The position numbers were made by a program, and so were the translations under genes. Below are positions 10,859 to 21,869 of a DNA stretch of 64,000 bases, one piece after another. Location: the NCBI GenBank assembly GCA_018806985.1, contig JADANN010000099.1:682001-746000 (forward strand), written 5' to 3'. Position 1 is the first letter of the stretch. Each line of letters opens with the position of its first letter. Under the pieces are notes generated by a model. The model saw nothing but the letters and a program-made list of their open reading frames with translations, did not search any database and had not been told where the DNA came from. The DNA comes from Angiostrongylus vasorum (lineage: Eukaryota; Nematoda; Chromadorea; Rhabditida; Metastrongylidae).

Positions 10859-11371
10859 TTGTCCAAGCAGAACGAATTCTGGCCGACTTTGATAGTGTCT
10901 GTGAAAACAGTGGTCTCGACTAAATCTCATAAAAACGGTGTTTGTGAGGAAGGGGTTGGTTTCGTATACACCACTCACGGTCTATGGTACGAATATCTCC
11001 GAACGCTCCAGCTACGGCTCTCCAGGCCGGGAACCAATATGATGAACGATTTGGTTCTAGAGTTGAACAGAAGGAAGCGAGCAGCTTGCGGACCTCCCAA
11101 GAACATCAAGGATATTGTGAAGAAGGCAAAGAACACCAGACTCTGCGTCCATATTTTCGACTTCACAATTCTTTTCCCCTTGATCTATGCGTTAGAAACC
11201 TGCTCGCTGCGTAGGGAGGATGAAAGGTCACTCAACCTTATTGAAAGGGCAGTCGAAAGAACAACGATAGGAGTATCACTTAGCGCGCAAGAGGGAAGGC
11301 AATCGAAGCACCGATCTACACCAATGATCGAAAATCGAAGATGCGGTTATATACCAAACTGCGCAAGATAA
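10859..11371 (+). pseudogene. RTE-B C-terminal region, frameshifted
   Basis: Segments of the RT thumb and tail can be read across frames: NMMNDLVLELNRRKRAACGP, TRLCVHIFDFTILFPLIYAL, and EDERSLNLIERAVERTTIGV. These correspond to the block between the catalytic FADD motif and the terminal WAGHVM motif of the family. The frame changes show decay. The M start has no biological meaning. Confidence 0.65.
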
Positions 11372-11964
11372 AGGGAGCCGGACACGTAATGCTTATGGAC
11401 GGCAACCGACGAACAACAGCCGTTACTGGTCGGATTCCTTAGGATGTCAAACGTAGTGCAGGAAGAGCAGCGAGCCGATGTTCGGAATTCTTCATGAAAG
11501 CCCTAGAAGAAGGATATGATGTTGAAGGAGCCTCTAGAGCAAACAAAATCCACTGGGCTACTCTTACTCGCGATAGAGAGAACTGGAAGATTTACTGACA
11601 CCGGCTCGAGTCACGCGACAATCAACAGGACGATGGGTGATACGGCTCATAGCCAACTTTTTTCTGGAAATCTTTAAGTTAGAATATTCATTCTTTTTCG
11701 TAAGTCTAAGGGTGAGCAATGTTTTATTCTACTTATTAAGCACGGTTGGCGATACAACTGACTCATAGTCAAATGTAGGTCCACGACAATGTCCTGCTTT
11801 AGCACGTACAATTGCAATTCGATAGAGCGGTCCTAGTAGGACTGATTTTCGAAGCCTCCACTTTAGTTTGGGCGATGACGATCCAATAGCGAAATAAATC
11901 ACAAATATTTGAAATCTTTTGCCAGAACTTCGTGTTTAGCCTAACTAACGAGGTAAGGAATAAA

Positions 11965-12232
11965 AAAGGATGAAGCTCTCGGCGTTGATTAATGGATGCG
12001 CCATGTATTCGATTTCATTAATCAACGTTTGGACGTGATTGAATGCATATCTGACCTAAACAATGACTCGCGGTGCCGTACCAGTGTATTGAGCCAGTGC
12101 TGCTATCCTCTCACACAAGTCTGGTACCAATTTGCAAACCCTAGAGGGATGGAAGGCTTAGTGGACCAGAGGCGCGGGGATCGATCCCATGTATGCGTTG
12201 CAGGGCGCCTCCGACCATTGCGCTACATGTGC
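11965..12232 (-). repeat. SINE-like repeat, family S1
   Basis: This is a well preserved S1 copy. The stretch TGAATGCATATCTGACC, TGACTCGCGGTG and AGTCTGGTACCAATTTGC match the copies at 17125 and 22145. On the minus strand the tRNA-like head lies at 12232-12160, with a B-box-like GATCGATCCC on the plus strand. It lies between RTE-B and the candidate exon at 12436. Confidence 0.7.
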
Positions 12233-12435
12233 CCTGTACTAACAAGATACTGCACTGCAATGTGTACCGATCGTTTTTTAGTAATTTTATTGTTGTAGTT
12301 GTTTCTGAAAATATGGTAGATGCAACCACTTATGCAATAAAATGTTGCGTTTGATCTGGTCAGCAGATAACATAGGAACTTCTACACCGTTTTGCCACTG
12401 ATGTTTTTGCCATTGATTTGATGCTGCACTTTCAG

Positions 12436-12647
12436 ATGCTTCCTTCTCAACTTTCCCATACGATCAGCTGCCCTCTCCACAATTAGGAATGCCAGATCCC
12501 ACAATGCCTGCTATAGATGTTGATGATCAGATATGTTCTGCAGCTGTAACTCCTACACGAAGATCTACAACGAGTAGGTCTTACCCACATTCCGTTCATC
12601 GTTATTCCCTAAAATTATTAGGGCTAGCTAATTCTGTTGTGCAATAA
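12436..12647 (+). CDS. possible terminal host exon with polyadenylation signal
   Basis: A good acceptor (GCTGCACTTTCAG) opens a frame of about 70 codons: ASFSTFPYDQLPSPQLG, PTMPAIDVDDQICSAAV, TPTRRSTTSRSYPHSVHRY, KLLGLANSVVQ. The stop TAA at 12645-12647 overlaps AATAAA (12643-12648), as expected for a compact nematode 3' end. Composition suggests a disordered C-terminus, perhaps of a regulatory protein, but I cannot name it. It may end the gene suggested by the exons at 6806, 7448, 8283 and 9174. Confidence 0.42.
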
Positions 12648-12648
12648 A
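12643..12648 (+). terminator. candidate AATAAA polyadenylation signal
   Basis: The hexamer overlaps the stop codon of the candidate exon at 12436-12647. The overlap would leave almost no 3' UTR before the cleavage site, which is short but seen in nematodes. Confidence 0.3.
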
Positions 12649-12649
12649 A

Positions 12650-13930
12650 AATGAAGCATACAGATAGCAATCCAAATGTTTGGAAATTCGCTGAACCTGC
12701 TAAAGCTGAGGATAAGCTTATTAATTAAGTACCAAACCTTCAGAAACAACAATGCGCAAATGTTTTTTTTTGTCAATATCGTTCCGGTATCTCACTTAGG
12801 TAAATTATCCCTGCTTTAGCTCTAAACCATTCCATGCTTGCCAAGAATTCAAAGTGTTTCTCTGGTGAAAATCACCGTATCAGCTATCAATCCGTTCTGC
12901 ATTTTCCTTTCATTACGGCTCGGAAACGCATCCACGATTGTTCGATGGTATGCTGGCTGTTCCGCACGCTCCTTACTTCTGAGTACCGAGCGCTGCCTCT
13001 GATCGCAATATTCGAAATTTTTGAAAATACCGTGAGTTTCGTCGAAATTTTTGAGAATTGAGTCTGTCCGCTTAAGAATTAGATGTGGATTGCTGTCTAA
13101 TCCATATCTTTCAGAACCCCTTCCTCTGCTCATGGTCGCCATTGGCGTCAAGCCATCCGGCATTGCCTGATGTCATCAGTTGTATTCGTTCGCGTTCTTA
13201 CCCCTAATGTAAGCTCGAACTTATTCAATGCTGATGATCGTAATGATACATAAAATTTAATTATGGTGCCATTTTGACAGTATGGGAGGTTTCCAAGAAT
13301 AGACACAAGGTCGTTGCTTCAATCCCACGCCCAGAACAACAAAACAGACTTTCCATTATTCCGTGTTTGGTAAATTTGTACCACAGTAACCTTGAAATAT
13401 AAAAACACTGAATTCATGCATCGGCAGATCATCGCAAGTCATTGTGTCATCTCGGCTACGTTTAATGGAACCCGATTGCATGGCGCACCGTCAAAGAAGG
13501 ATCAACACGCAGAGCTTTATCCTTTATTCTTCTACTTTTGATTGCATTAATATAAAGTTGTTGCTCAATTAAATTTCTAAGTGACCGTCTATACGAATTG
13601 CGCCTACCTCACATTCTCCCATTGTTTTCGATTCTGGCTATGGATGTTCTTTGCATATTGTAGTTTCTAAGGGAGCTTTGCTTCGTGTTCCAATGTAGGC
13701 AAAGTCACCAACGTTTGTGAATCGGAGTGAGAATTAGCGCCTTGAGCGAAGGTTTGTTCTAGTGCACGGCTATTCTTAGTACGAAATTACCTGTGGCTTG
13801 ACGTCGGATGGACGTATCAAAATCATGTCCTGCTTGGATAAAGGATAGACAGTAGAAGCCAAAGTCTTTACAATACGTTGCAGTTTGATATCCATTAGTA
13901 CCTCTTTCGGCAGATATCTAGTAAATTATA
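12650..13930. other. no gene recognised
   Basis: No conserved domain, repeat copy or RNA gene is visible. Open frames on both strands at 12834-13163 overlap and have no features beyond openness. Confidence 0.3.
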
Positions 13931-13931
13931 A

Positions 13932-14190
13932 TATAAAGTCTAGCGTTGATCGATTCTTAAGGGATACTCCATTCACTTCATCAAGCATCGTACAGGTTAT
14001 TGAATGCATGTCTCACTCATACATACAGTGCCTTTCGATAGTCTACTGATCAGTATTTGTATCTACCGGACAAATCTCGTACCAATTTGCAGACACCGAA
14101 GGAATTGAAAGGTTGTTGGTCCCAGGGAGCGAGATCGGACCAAAGACAGATCCGTTGTGTATTTCAAGCCACTTCTAGCCGCTGTCCTTT
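13932..14190 (-). repeat. SINE-like repeat, family S1, diverged
   Basis: The order of S1 blocks is kept: CTAGCGTTGATCGATTC, CACTTCATCAAGCATCGT, TTGAATGCATGTCTC, TCTCGTACCAATTTGCAGAC. The tRNA-like head near 14130-14190 is badly worn. Confidence 0.55.
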
Positions 14191-14284
14191 TATAAGAATA
14201 AACTATGGAGAAATTTATATTGTTAATGTAATTTTAACGGCTGACGATGTTAATGTTCGTAGTAATGATAACTTGGGATTTTAT

Positions 14285-14512
14285 ATGTGGCAATAAAATT
14301 TGCGTCTAAATGTAGTGTATTATTTTGAGCCTCGCAAGGATTACCTAATAATGAATGAAGCCGGTTCGTGGTGGACGGTTCACCCTGACTGCGAAGGAGC
14401 TTGCTCTGAGCAGGTGTTCCGTCTTGGCGCTGCTCATAAGTGCCCTCCAAACGGAAGTTCTGAAATGATCAGGTACGATCTCCACCCATTTATTACAAAA
14501 GGTTCAGAATAA
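14285..14512 (+). CDS. possible exon, unrecognised Cys-containing segment
   Basis: The open frame encodes DYLIMNEAGSWWTVHPDCEG and then ACSEQVFRLGAAHKCPPNG before a stop at 14510-14512. Four cysteines and a Trp pair give it a protein-like look, but there is no homolog I can name. It starts just after an S1 repeat, and no clear acceptor is present. This could be chance. Confidence 0.22.
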
Positions 14513-14514
14513 GT

Positions 14515-16340
14515 AAGCTGAGTGTAATACTTCAATCAAGGTTGAATGGAATCCTTGGTGGGCTCATTTTCTGAGGATGATGTAGTGACATCGTTCGGAG
14601 AGCCGTAATTTTTTGAAGAAATTCTTCTGTTCGCATATATTTGTCCCTTTTTTCTGTGTTATGAAGGCAGCTAGTAACATACCAGGCAGTACAGCTTCAC
14701 GCAGACTTGACGAACACGTATAGTTATGCTCGTGTTGCGAATTATTCCAGAATAACGAAGCATAAAGTTGAAGATACGAGTGGAATTTTCAATAGAGATA
14801 TCGCCCGAGGAAAACACGCAAACAGAAAAATCCACGTGAGACGACGACCTCAAGAAAGGTGACAGCTCTCAGCAAGATTTCTTCCTTGTTTTGTTTAGTG
14901 ACTTATGTATGATTTTAGACAAATAAGGCATATTATCTCATCCAGGCCCTCTTCTGTCTCTCTGCTATCGTCAAAATCTTCAGTCTTTAAATCGTCACGC
15001 ACTGCCCCCGTTAACCCGCAACGTGGTGACAATCTAGTGGTCGACCACGAAGAGGAAGTGATCGATTTCAACCCAAGTCCTTGAGTACTCGAGTGAACTT
15101 ATTTATTATTTGCTTAGGAATGACTAGGCCTAGAATTTTCTCTAGTTCTGAGTCCTGATTGTCTTTGTCTGGTTGAGTTGTCTTCAGATGTTTGCAAAGC
15201 AGTTGAATGTTTTCCTTAACTCCCATCGAATTTGTGAAATCGAAATTTCTACTGTGGCAAGCAATATGTTTGGGCTAAACAGGGAAAATGAGTTGTTCCC
15301 CATAGGTGCCAATACTACATGAAGGCCACTCAAGTTAGACATTACAAAGATTGCAAAGGTAAAGCAGGTGGTTTTCCGTAATGTGCCAGACCTATAGATT
15401 TTGTGTTTACTCTTTATTGTAGTTGAGACAGCGTGATATTTCAACCTGTTTTATAAGAACTTTACTAGCTATAGGACTAAATTGTTCAAAGCACGCATTA
15501 AGAGCAAAGGAAAAGCGTTGTGCCTTCTGTACTATAACCACAACATTTCCAAAAAACGGTGCGCTTTTCCTCTCATTTCTTTTTCGGACTATTCTTTTTC
15601 GGGCTTTTCATGCCTTTAGCAGCATCCAGTGCTAGTTTTCTACGAATTTAGCCAACAAGGGGTAACTACAGCGATACAGCGCTTTATGCAGATGACTGAG
15701 TGTCACTCCGTAAGGCCTTCTCCTTTTTCTCCTTCATCAAAACGGGAATGCGAGGATCTTTGGGGACGACCAGTACCACGCAGGTGATACCTATTGGTCT
15801 CCATACTCGAAGTCTTCCTTCTCATTTTAGATGCATTGGTGTTCTGCCTTTGTTTATGCAGTTTTGTAGTACTCTGGACATGTGGAGGCTTTCATTTATT
15901 TCGCAGTACGGGTGTGTTTGATTCCGCCTTTTTTATTCGGTTTGTAGTTGTTTTTGAGCTGTCACGACTGTCTTTTCCAGTACAGGTTATCTCCTGTTTT
16001 CGATTTCTACGAAAGTCATGGTAGTCACTGCTCTATTTTTCCTACGTTTTTATACCTCTCTCAAGCTCTGTTCTTAAATAGTCCTCTGCTCTTCTTAAAC
16101 TACTGCATGTTCTTATATGAAGATATTTCAGACGACTACCCTACTTGCTATTGTCTTAAGCCCATTTGGAAATTACCGAAATCTTTTTCCTTTTCATTGT
16201 TTTTTGTTCAATAAATAATGAGTTTAATGGTTTTGCTTTATTGTGAACGAGCATTTCTAATAGGCACATATCCTTGACTAATGTTGTTCCATTCTTAGCT
16301 TTTAAGGATTTCTTTTTTGTTCAAATTCTATTAGTTCTCA
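14515..16340. other. no gene recognised
   Basis: Plus-strand open frames between 15423 and 16214 are rich in Phe, Leu and Ser because the region is T-rich (long TTC and TTT tracts). They carry no motif and overlap in several frames, so I do not call them genes. Confidence 0.3.
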
Positions 16341-16344
16341 AAAC

Positions 16345-16470
16345 GACACACAAGGATAGGTAACTCATAAGCCCTTCAGAAAGGGTAATTGTGGGTTCGA
16401 AGTCCACTTAAGGCTCGAAGTTTCGTTCACATCTCAACATCCTTGTGGTTGTATTTCGCTATCACTTTTA
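16345..16470 (+). repeat. tRNA-like repeat, family S3, partial
   Basis: The block GTGGGTTCGAAGTCCACTTA contains a tRNA-like B box (GGTTCGAAGTC). The following AACATCCTTGTGGTTGTATTTCGC matches the 3' part of S3 copies at 31610 and 37760 (given here as shared block CTTGTGGTTGTATTTCGC). Confidence 0.45.
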
Positions 16471-16654
16471 TCTAGCTGAGTTGGAAGGCTTTTTGCAGAA
16501 TAAGAGGCTATAATTGGTTTTAAAGTTGTACGCTTGTCGTTTTAATATGCTGTGAACAAAATGCCGATTCAAAAAGGGTGAATGTGAAAAAAAACCTGGC
16601 TCTTATTTGACCTTCACCACCTTCACCATTGTATTTGGAATAATTTATTGTGTA

Positions 16655-16825
16655 TCATTGACCTTTATGTTTGAAAGTGCTAAAGATATGTATACCAACT
16701 ATTATAATATGAAAAGGCGTGAAGGCTAACACGATAATTGATCCGACGTCAAAGTCGTCGTCGAACGCCATGATGGTGATGTTGGCGCAGAGAAGAATGG
16801 CTCGAGCAATGTGTATTTCGCATAT
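16655..16825 (-). CDS. copy 1, last exon (FDDDFD and C-terminal helix)
   Basis: The exon opens after a TTTCAG acceptor and ends at a TGA 57 codons later. It encodes ICEIHIARAILLCANITIM, then AFDDDFDVGSIIVLAFTPF and a hydrophobic helix ending in FKHKGQ. It matches copy 2 (28476-28306) at the same length with no gap. Conserved residues include ICE, H, RA, LL, FDDDFD, GSIIVLA, TP and IHIF. Confidence 0.72.
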   Translation of the reverse strand: MCEIHIARAILLCANITIMAFDDDFDVGSIIVLAFTPFHIIIVGIHIFSTFKHKGQ

Positions 16826-19800
16826 CTGAAACGCTGAGACTATTGTATCTACTTCGTACCGGCGCTTCCCTTCAACATTGAACGTGATGCCAGTGCATGG
16901 AAGCTTGGAAGTTTTAGTTGTGATTGAAAGACAAAGCGTTGAACGTCAGCAAGAATAGAGATTTTGGTCCTGATAGTATTTTTTCATGGAAATGGAAGAT
17001 TAGTTGCTCCCTACTTAGGTGACGCAGCAGACTGTTGTAATGTAATGTAGGATACCGTCGCACTGACAACTTACATCACTGTCTCTTGAGATACACTTAT
17101 AGGTATGTGATAAAAGAACAAAAAAGGATGAAGCTCTCGGCGTTGATCAATCCCTTTCGTTAAAGATGCGCTATTCATTCGACTTCATCAAGCACCGTTT
17201 GGAGGTGATTGAATGCATATCTTGCCTTTACAATGACACGCGGTGGCCCACCGATGTATTGATGCTATCCTGCTAGACAAGTCTGGTACCACTTTGCTGA
17301 CCACGGATGGCTTGGTAGGCCATGGACGCGGGGATCGATTCCACGTGTGTTGCAGGACGCCTCTGACCACTGCGCCACACGCGCCCATGTATGTGATAGT
17401 TTCCTAAGATGATGGAATTACAGTCGGCTGAATTTTATCTCCATAGTTCCTCGAGAAAACTCTCGGTATATTTTGGAAGAATTAAGTGGTTTGCAATCTT
17501 TGAACATGTAGGTTCGGAATACTCTAGCGTGGCTATCTATATCAGAGCTCCGGAGAAAATCGTCTCGACCAGCATTCAATGACATCCATTAAAAACAGAA
17601 GTTCCTCAAATAATAGCCTTGCTCACACGCAAAATAAGGCCTTCGTGAATGGTGGGTGCAAGGAAACGAATCGAGTGAAAGAATTGATGGGATCTGCACA
17701 GTGAAAGAGGGGTCGTATAGAATAGAAATAAAAAAAAACATGCAAGTATATGAGGTGCTTCTCGATTTTGGAACTATGGATAGCTCTACATAGGAACTCC
17801 AACAGAACGAGGAAAGACCATGCATGCTATAGGTAGGAGAAAAAAGCCGCCAACTGATACCATCTATCGTTGTTGAATTCGGAATATATTTATCGCTGGT
17901 ATGGCTCTTGTTAGTGAAAATTTTTAACTGAACAAATCTATTAGGTCTTTAATGCTCACTTATTGTGGAATTTTACAAGTGTCACTGCTCTATCTTTCTT
18001 TGGCTCATTTCCTCCCCCTTATCTACTTCGCTTGCGTTCTTCTCACTTGAGTAAATCACTGAGGGATATACGTAGATCACTTTAGATAACGAATGCGCAG
18101 TCAGTTTGAATGTAGATTATGTAGGGAGCTACAATAAAGTAAGAAAAACAGCTTGGACATCATACGCAGTCAATCCATGAATATCAATCCATGATTAAAA
18201 GATTTCAAATGTGCCATTGAGCGGTTATTTTTATAAACTGAGCTGCATTACCGTATATCTCCAGGTATAAGGCACGAAGTATCTCGTCTCCGTTCTTATG
18301 TCTTCCCTTCGCACTTGAAGACGGAAATACTACAAAATCAGTCTCGTTAGATTTCAGTAGTCGAGAACAACATGGACAGATTTACACCGATACTAGTCGT
18401 CTTAAACTATTCATGTCTTAGTGTTACTGAATGTGTCGTCACCGACTGCATTAAAAAAATGCTTTCATGGAAGACAGATGGGAGACAACGACTTAATGAA
18501 CTACTGTATTCCTTTATGTGAAGTTGAGCGATTTTAGTAAAGTAAATTAGCAGAAAAAAACTTCACCTCTACATTCAAGCAAGCCAGTACTAACAGGAAC
18601 ACGAAGAGCATGTTGAAAATGGCAAGCATCAGTGGCCATATGGGATTATCGGCCGCTGCTGACCACACTGCGGTGCACACCATGCACCAGAACTTTGCAA
18701 ACAAAACATTAAAAGTCGTGCATATTATTCCGAAATTTATCCGATTTCTGGTAGATTTTGCTTGAAGATCTTAGTGAAGAGGTGTTATAAGCTTTGTAAC
18801 ACATACAATATATTTTAATACCAGCATTTCGGAGTGGAAAGTTGCGATATCGTTTTATTTCAACATATCACTTTCAACCACAGTGATGCTGAGATATTTA
18901 CAAAACTCGGGACCGTAGGTGTTTGCGCTGGGGAACGAACGCGCTATTGTTCTTTCCGGGGAGTAACGCGTTCACCACCACACCATGCGGGTCCTTCGTT
19001 TCGCCTGTCTCTCAGCTAGTTTATCGCTCAGTGCCATCAGCAATCACACGTCAGCGGGGCTGACCTGGGGGGCCTGAAACCGGCGTTGAACCCAGCTAAG
19101 CCGAGGCTGTAGTTGAAATCACAGTGCATTATAGCCTGCCGTGAAAAACTGTACTAGGCAGCAAGTAAAAAGTTAACATTGTGATAAGTTCCACCGAGTG
19201 AGGCTTCTCAACCAGGAAGCATTTGACGAGGACAGCAGCTAAACTGCAAGATGAGCTTCTTTGGTGAATTATTTCAGATTCAATTACTACCACAACATGC
19301 ACATATTCCCGCCTTATATTGATATTCACATAAGGATTTCAAATCATTCTTTGACGGGATGATTTGACGAAAGCTTACATTTGGGGATTCCAGGTATATC
19401 CTTACAAATAAACTCCATTACTACACAGGAAGGCACGTAACTTGGAAGTTGAAGACACCCCCATAACATCTAAAGGAGAAATGTGCTTTGGGCATAATGA
19501 GTAACAAAAGGATCAGTTTATCCGTACCCATAACCAAAATATCACTACAGCAGTAAAAAAAATGAAGAGATTGCCATGTTACAAACATGGGTAGTTCCCT
19601 GTTCATGTGGAGCTGAGAGCCCTTGCTCTCTGGTTTCATTTGGAAAGTTGGCGATCCTTACACTTCCTTCCCACAACTGTGCTTCCAATAGAAACGGTGT
19701 TTTCAGCTTCTGTGAACTTGTTGGTGGGTAAATCTCCCGTTATACTTCGCAGTTTGACATCCATGCGGCAGTATATTGGCAAACCATGATGATTTAAACT

Positions 19801-20277
19801 TACCACTTCAATAACTAGGGAGTATTATGGTGAATTTTGAGGCTTTTCGGTGAGGTACTCGCCTCTGACAACTGTCTTCTGTCGCGATTCACCCAGTAGT
19901 GGAGCATCTACCACTTTTTTTCTCTTCCTCTTCAACTTCTGGTACTGAGATAATCTTTTCGTGTTTTTTATTTTGGCCTAGTGAATGACATGTTACATAT
20001 TCTCACATTTTATCCGTTTGGTGCTCTTCTTACTCTTAGAGACAACTTCATTTGCAAATCTCGTCCTCTCCCACTGTGTGTTATCGAATATACCTGTCAT
20101 AGTTGTGCCCTAAATTAAAGATTTTGCTCAAATGACGAGAATATTAGGTACCACCTCATGTTTCCTTTCTATTTTTTTGCAGTGGTAATACCATTGCAGT
20201 GCCTTGTGTCCCAGACGATGTAGCTGAACACGTCCTGTTATCTTGTTTATCACCGCTGTCCTTCGGAGGACTTAAGC
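16655..20277 (-). CDS. multi-pass membrane protein gene, tandem copy 1 (possibly decayed)
   Basis: Five exons can be paired with those of the gene at 28306-32217: 20277-20192, 20109-20034, 19944-19804, 18692-18567 and 16825-16655. The last two have the same lengths, phase and motifs as their partners. The protein would have a polar N-terminal part with FDNTQWERTRF, a GEYLTEKP segment, then two or three hydrophobic helices, the acidic FDDDFDVGS and a final helix. Frame problems sit in the third exon: GEYLTEKP is followed by a stop after two extra bases, and the upstream junction is unclear. Copy 1 may be a pseudogene, or the sequence may carry errors. S1, S2 and S3 repeats fill its introns. 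Function unknown; the 5' end was not found. Confidence 0.6.
17125..17393 (-). repeat. SINE-like repeat, family S1
   Basis: A well preserved copy inside the last intron of membrane-gene copy 1, in the gene's own orientation. The tRNA-like head at the high-coordinate end has the B-box-like GGATCGATTCC on the plus strand and an A-box-like end near 17390. Confidence 0.7.
17495..17740 (+). repeat. SINE-like repeat, family S2, 5'-truncated
   Basis: The text GTCTCGACCAGCATTCAATG, then GGGTGCAAGGAAACGAATCG, matches the middle and 3' part of the S2 copy at 51410-51600. The tRNA-like head is missing. Confidence 0.55.
18567..18692 (-). CDS. copy 1, penultimate exon (two helices)
   Basis: A 126-nt exon is bounded by TTTGCAAAG and GAG|GTGAAG. 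It encodes FWCMVCTAVWSAAADNPIWP and a second helix LMLAIFNMLFVFLLVLACL before NVE. Copy 2 has an exon of exactly the same length and phase (30121-29996) with the shared W, AAA, NP, PL and NML positions. Confidence 0.7.
18870..19140 (-). repeat. tRNA-like repeat, family S3
   Basis: The plus text GAACGAACGCGCTATTGT and CACCACACCATGCGGGTCC is the reverse complement of the S3 copies at 31440 and 41575. On the minus strand a tRNA-like pair of boxes reads GGTGTGGTGGTGAACGCG and GCGCGTTCGTTCCCC. It lies in the third intron of copy 1. Confidence 0.65.
19804..19944 (-). CDS. copy 1, third exon (GEYLTEKP), frame disturbed
   Basis: After a TCTCAG acceptor the frame reads YQKLKRKRKKVVDAPLLGES then RQKTVVRGEYLTEKP, and hits a stop a few codons later. 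Copy 2 has PLRSES, Q, TV, GEYLNEKP at the matching place, with changes mostly at third codon positions, which argues that this frame was translated. Two extra bases after EKP and one more near the donor distinguish this copy. The donor is GTG|GTAAGT. Confidence 0.45.
20034..20109 (-). CDS. copy 1, second exon (TQWERTRF)
   Basis: The acceptor CTTTAATTTAG opens GTTMTGIFDNTQWERTRFANEV. The TQWERTRF block is identical in copy 2 (EKTQWERTRFSSEV). The donor could be AGA|GTAAGA, giving the shorter exon listed. Copy 2's exon is about 80 nt longer. Confidence 0.5.
20192..20277 (-). CDS. copy 1, first recognised exon
   Basis: The exon lies between TTTATTTTCAG and ATG|GTATTACC, with an open frame LSPPKDSGDKQDNRTCSATS. 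It corresponds in position and splice sites to copy 2's 32217-32137 (LKAPEYDNEKASNDTDFCRN), with weak residue similarity. It is not an initiating exon; the 5' end of the gene is upstream and not seen. Confidence 0.4.
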
Positions 20278-20299
20278 CTGAAAATAAAAGCTATATTCA

Positions 20300-21860
20300 T
20301 TCATCAGTGAAAATGGATTCTCTTTTAAATTGTGAAATCCCAGTTAACTAAAAGATCCCGCCTAAAACAGATATGTCTGAAAGAATTTCTTACCGATTGA
20401 TCTGAGAACTTGCGCGCAATTGGCTATGATTTTGCAGTGAGGAAGGAGTACCGATTAAAACTACATATTAACCAGCGAGAAGTCCTTGCTAACTATGATC
20501 AGGAAGGGAGTTAATGTCAACGTCGAGATTGACTTAATGTAGAGAATATTCGCTGAACTACTTTCGCGGTTCATTTCCTCAAAACGACTTTTCATCAGGC
20601 GGTTCACTCTGACGTAAAGGAACTCGATCTAAGGAACTCGACGTTTCCGTCAAAGCGACCAAAGAAATATATTACGTTGTTCAAAAAAAACTAAATCATC
20701 TGGAATGTCGCATCTTGTTTTAAATAAAACTTTATCAACCAGATTAAAAACCATTTGAATCTACACTGAATCTGAATTTTTGCCAACGAGAAACAAGTTT
20801 ATCTACCTCCTTATCCTCGAGGTCAGAAATCACCAGATCAGAATTTCCAGGACCATGTTCGCACTGTTAATTTGCCAACACTACCTTTAGCCCAAACTTC
20901 GTTAATAATTCGAACCGTCTCTGCTTCACTAGGACCGAATTTGAACTCATAAAAGAAAATTTGACGAAAATCCGTTTTTGACATCTTAAATGGCAATGCT
21001 CAAAATAGGTAAAAAGTTTAATCTTCGACAAAAATATAAAAACATGTTAGAAAGGCATACAATCAACTTTCTAATGATATGTAACATTGCAACGTACGAA
21101 GAGTATTTTATTAATAAAAAGTACAATGGACAACAAGTATTTTGAAACGCTCATTTATTTCAGGACTACCTAATGAATAGGTGCCGTCACCTCTCGCCCT
21201 CGATTTGACGTAGTCTAGTGCTAACGTGGCAAGCCTTCCTTGAATCCACATCTACCGGTGACTATACTTAGTTTAGAATGGCTTGGCTGGTTACGTAAAG
21301 ACTTCACGGAACCATAAACTAATTCAACCAGGAGAACGTCAGCCAAAAAAACCTGTACAGTTTCCTAGAATTCATGAATCCAAATGCCAATACATTCACC
21401 TCTCACTGAGTTCTTCTTCGCAACTTCTTGTCCTCTCTTTTTTATGTCCTACAACGAATTTTCATTGTGCTCATTTATTACAGTTAAAGTTAACACATTT
21501 TTGATGATTTGATAGTGCCAGTTATAGATACCAGTTTGTTGAGGCACCAATATTCTCTCTCTAAAATAAGTAACGGAAAAGAATGGAGCTACTCAATCCC
21601 CAAGTTTCCTGTCCCACCTCTTAACCGCAGTATGAGCCTCCAGAGAGCTACATGAAATAAGGATTTGTGCTGTGTCAAGACTTCTCCTATGCTCTTTCCT
21701 AGCTACTTTGTTCCCACTGTTTTGCACTATAAACATTTAAGCGATCTACGGTTAGCCTCAAATCAGAGAGGAGGATGTCGCATTTTGATAACGGGAACAC
21801 TTTTTCACCAAAAAAAAGAAAAAAACAAACCATGTACAATGAGAAGTAATCTGACATGCT
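20300..21860. other. no gene recognised
   Basis: No domain, repeat family or splice-bounded frame is visible. A near tandem AAGGAACTCGAT / AAGGAACTCGAC occurs at about 20618-20645. Upstream exons of membrane-gene copy 1 could be hidden here. Confidence 0.3.
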
Positions 21861-21869
21861 TTTTGTCAC

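Larger units (their letters stand above)
9405..11648 (+). mobile_element. RTE-clade retrotransposon, 5'-truncated (RTE-B)
   Basis: The copy begins inside the endonuclease domain (GDHRA near 9418, TTIDWELFSSLVG near 9490) and runs to the C-terminal tail (KIKGAGHVM near 11365, GRAASRCSEFFMKALEE near 11470, LTRDRENWKIY at 11570-11598). The linker reads DEEYDRLIQHLHV then LIRQRG-like IRQRGIARAAGNREFTSELA, the signature of a second RTE family distinct from RTE-A. RT blocks include CEAAGFRKCFSTMNHIHL and LCLTFIDLGTAFDA. The catalytic FADD has become FADE near 10830. A foreign piece interrupts the RT at 10458-10598. Stops and shifts make it inactive. Confidence 0.85.

Noticed and set aside
15423..16214. 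A chain of overlapping plus-strand open frames rich in Phe and Leu
   Set aside because: The stretch is T-rich, the frames overlap in more than one phase, and no motif or paired splice sites are present.
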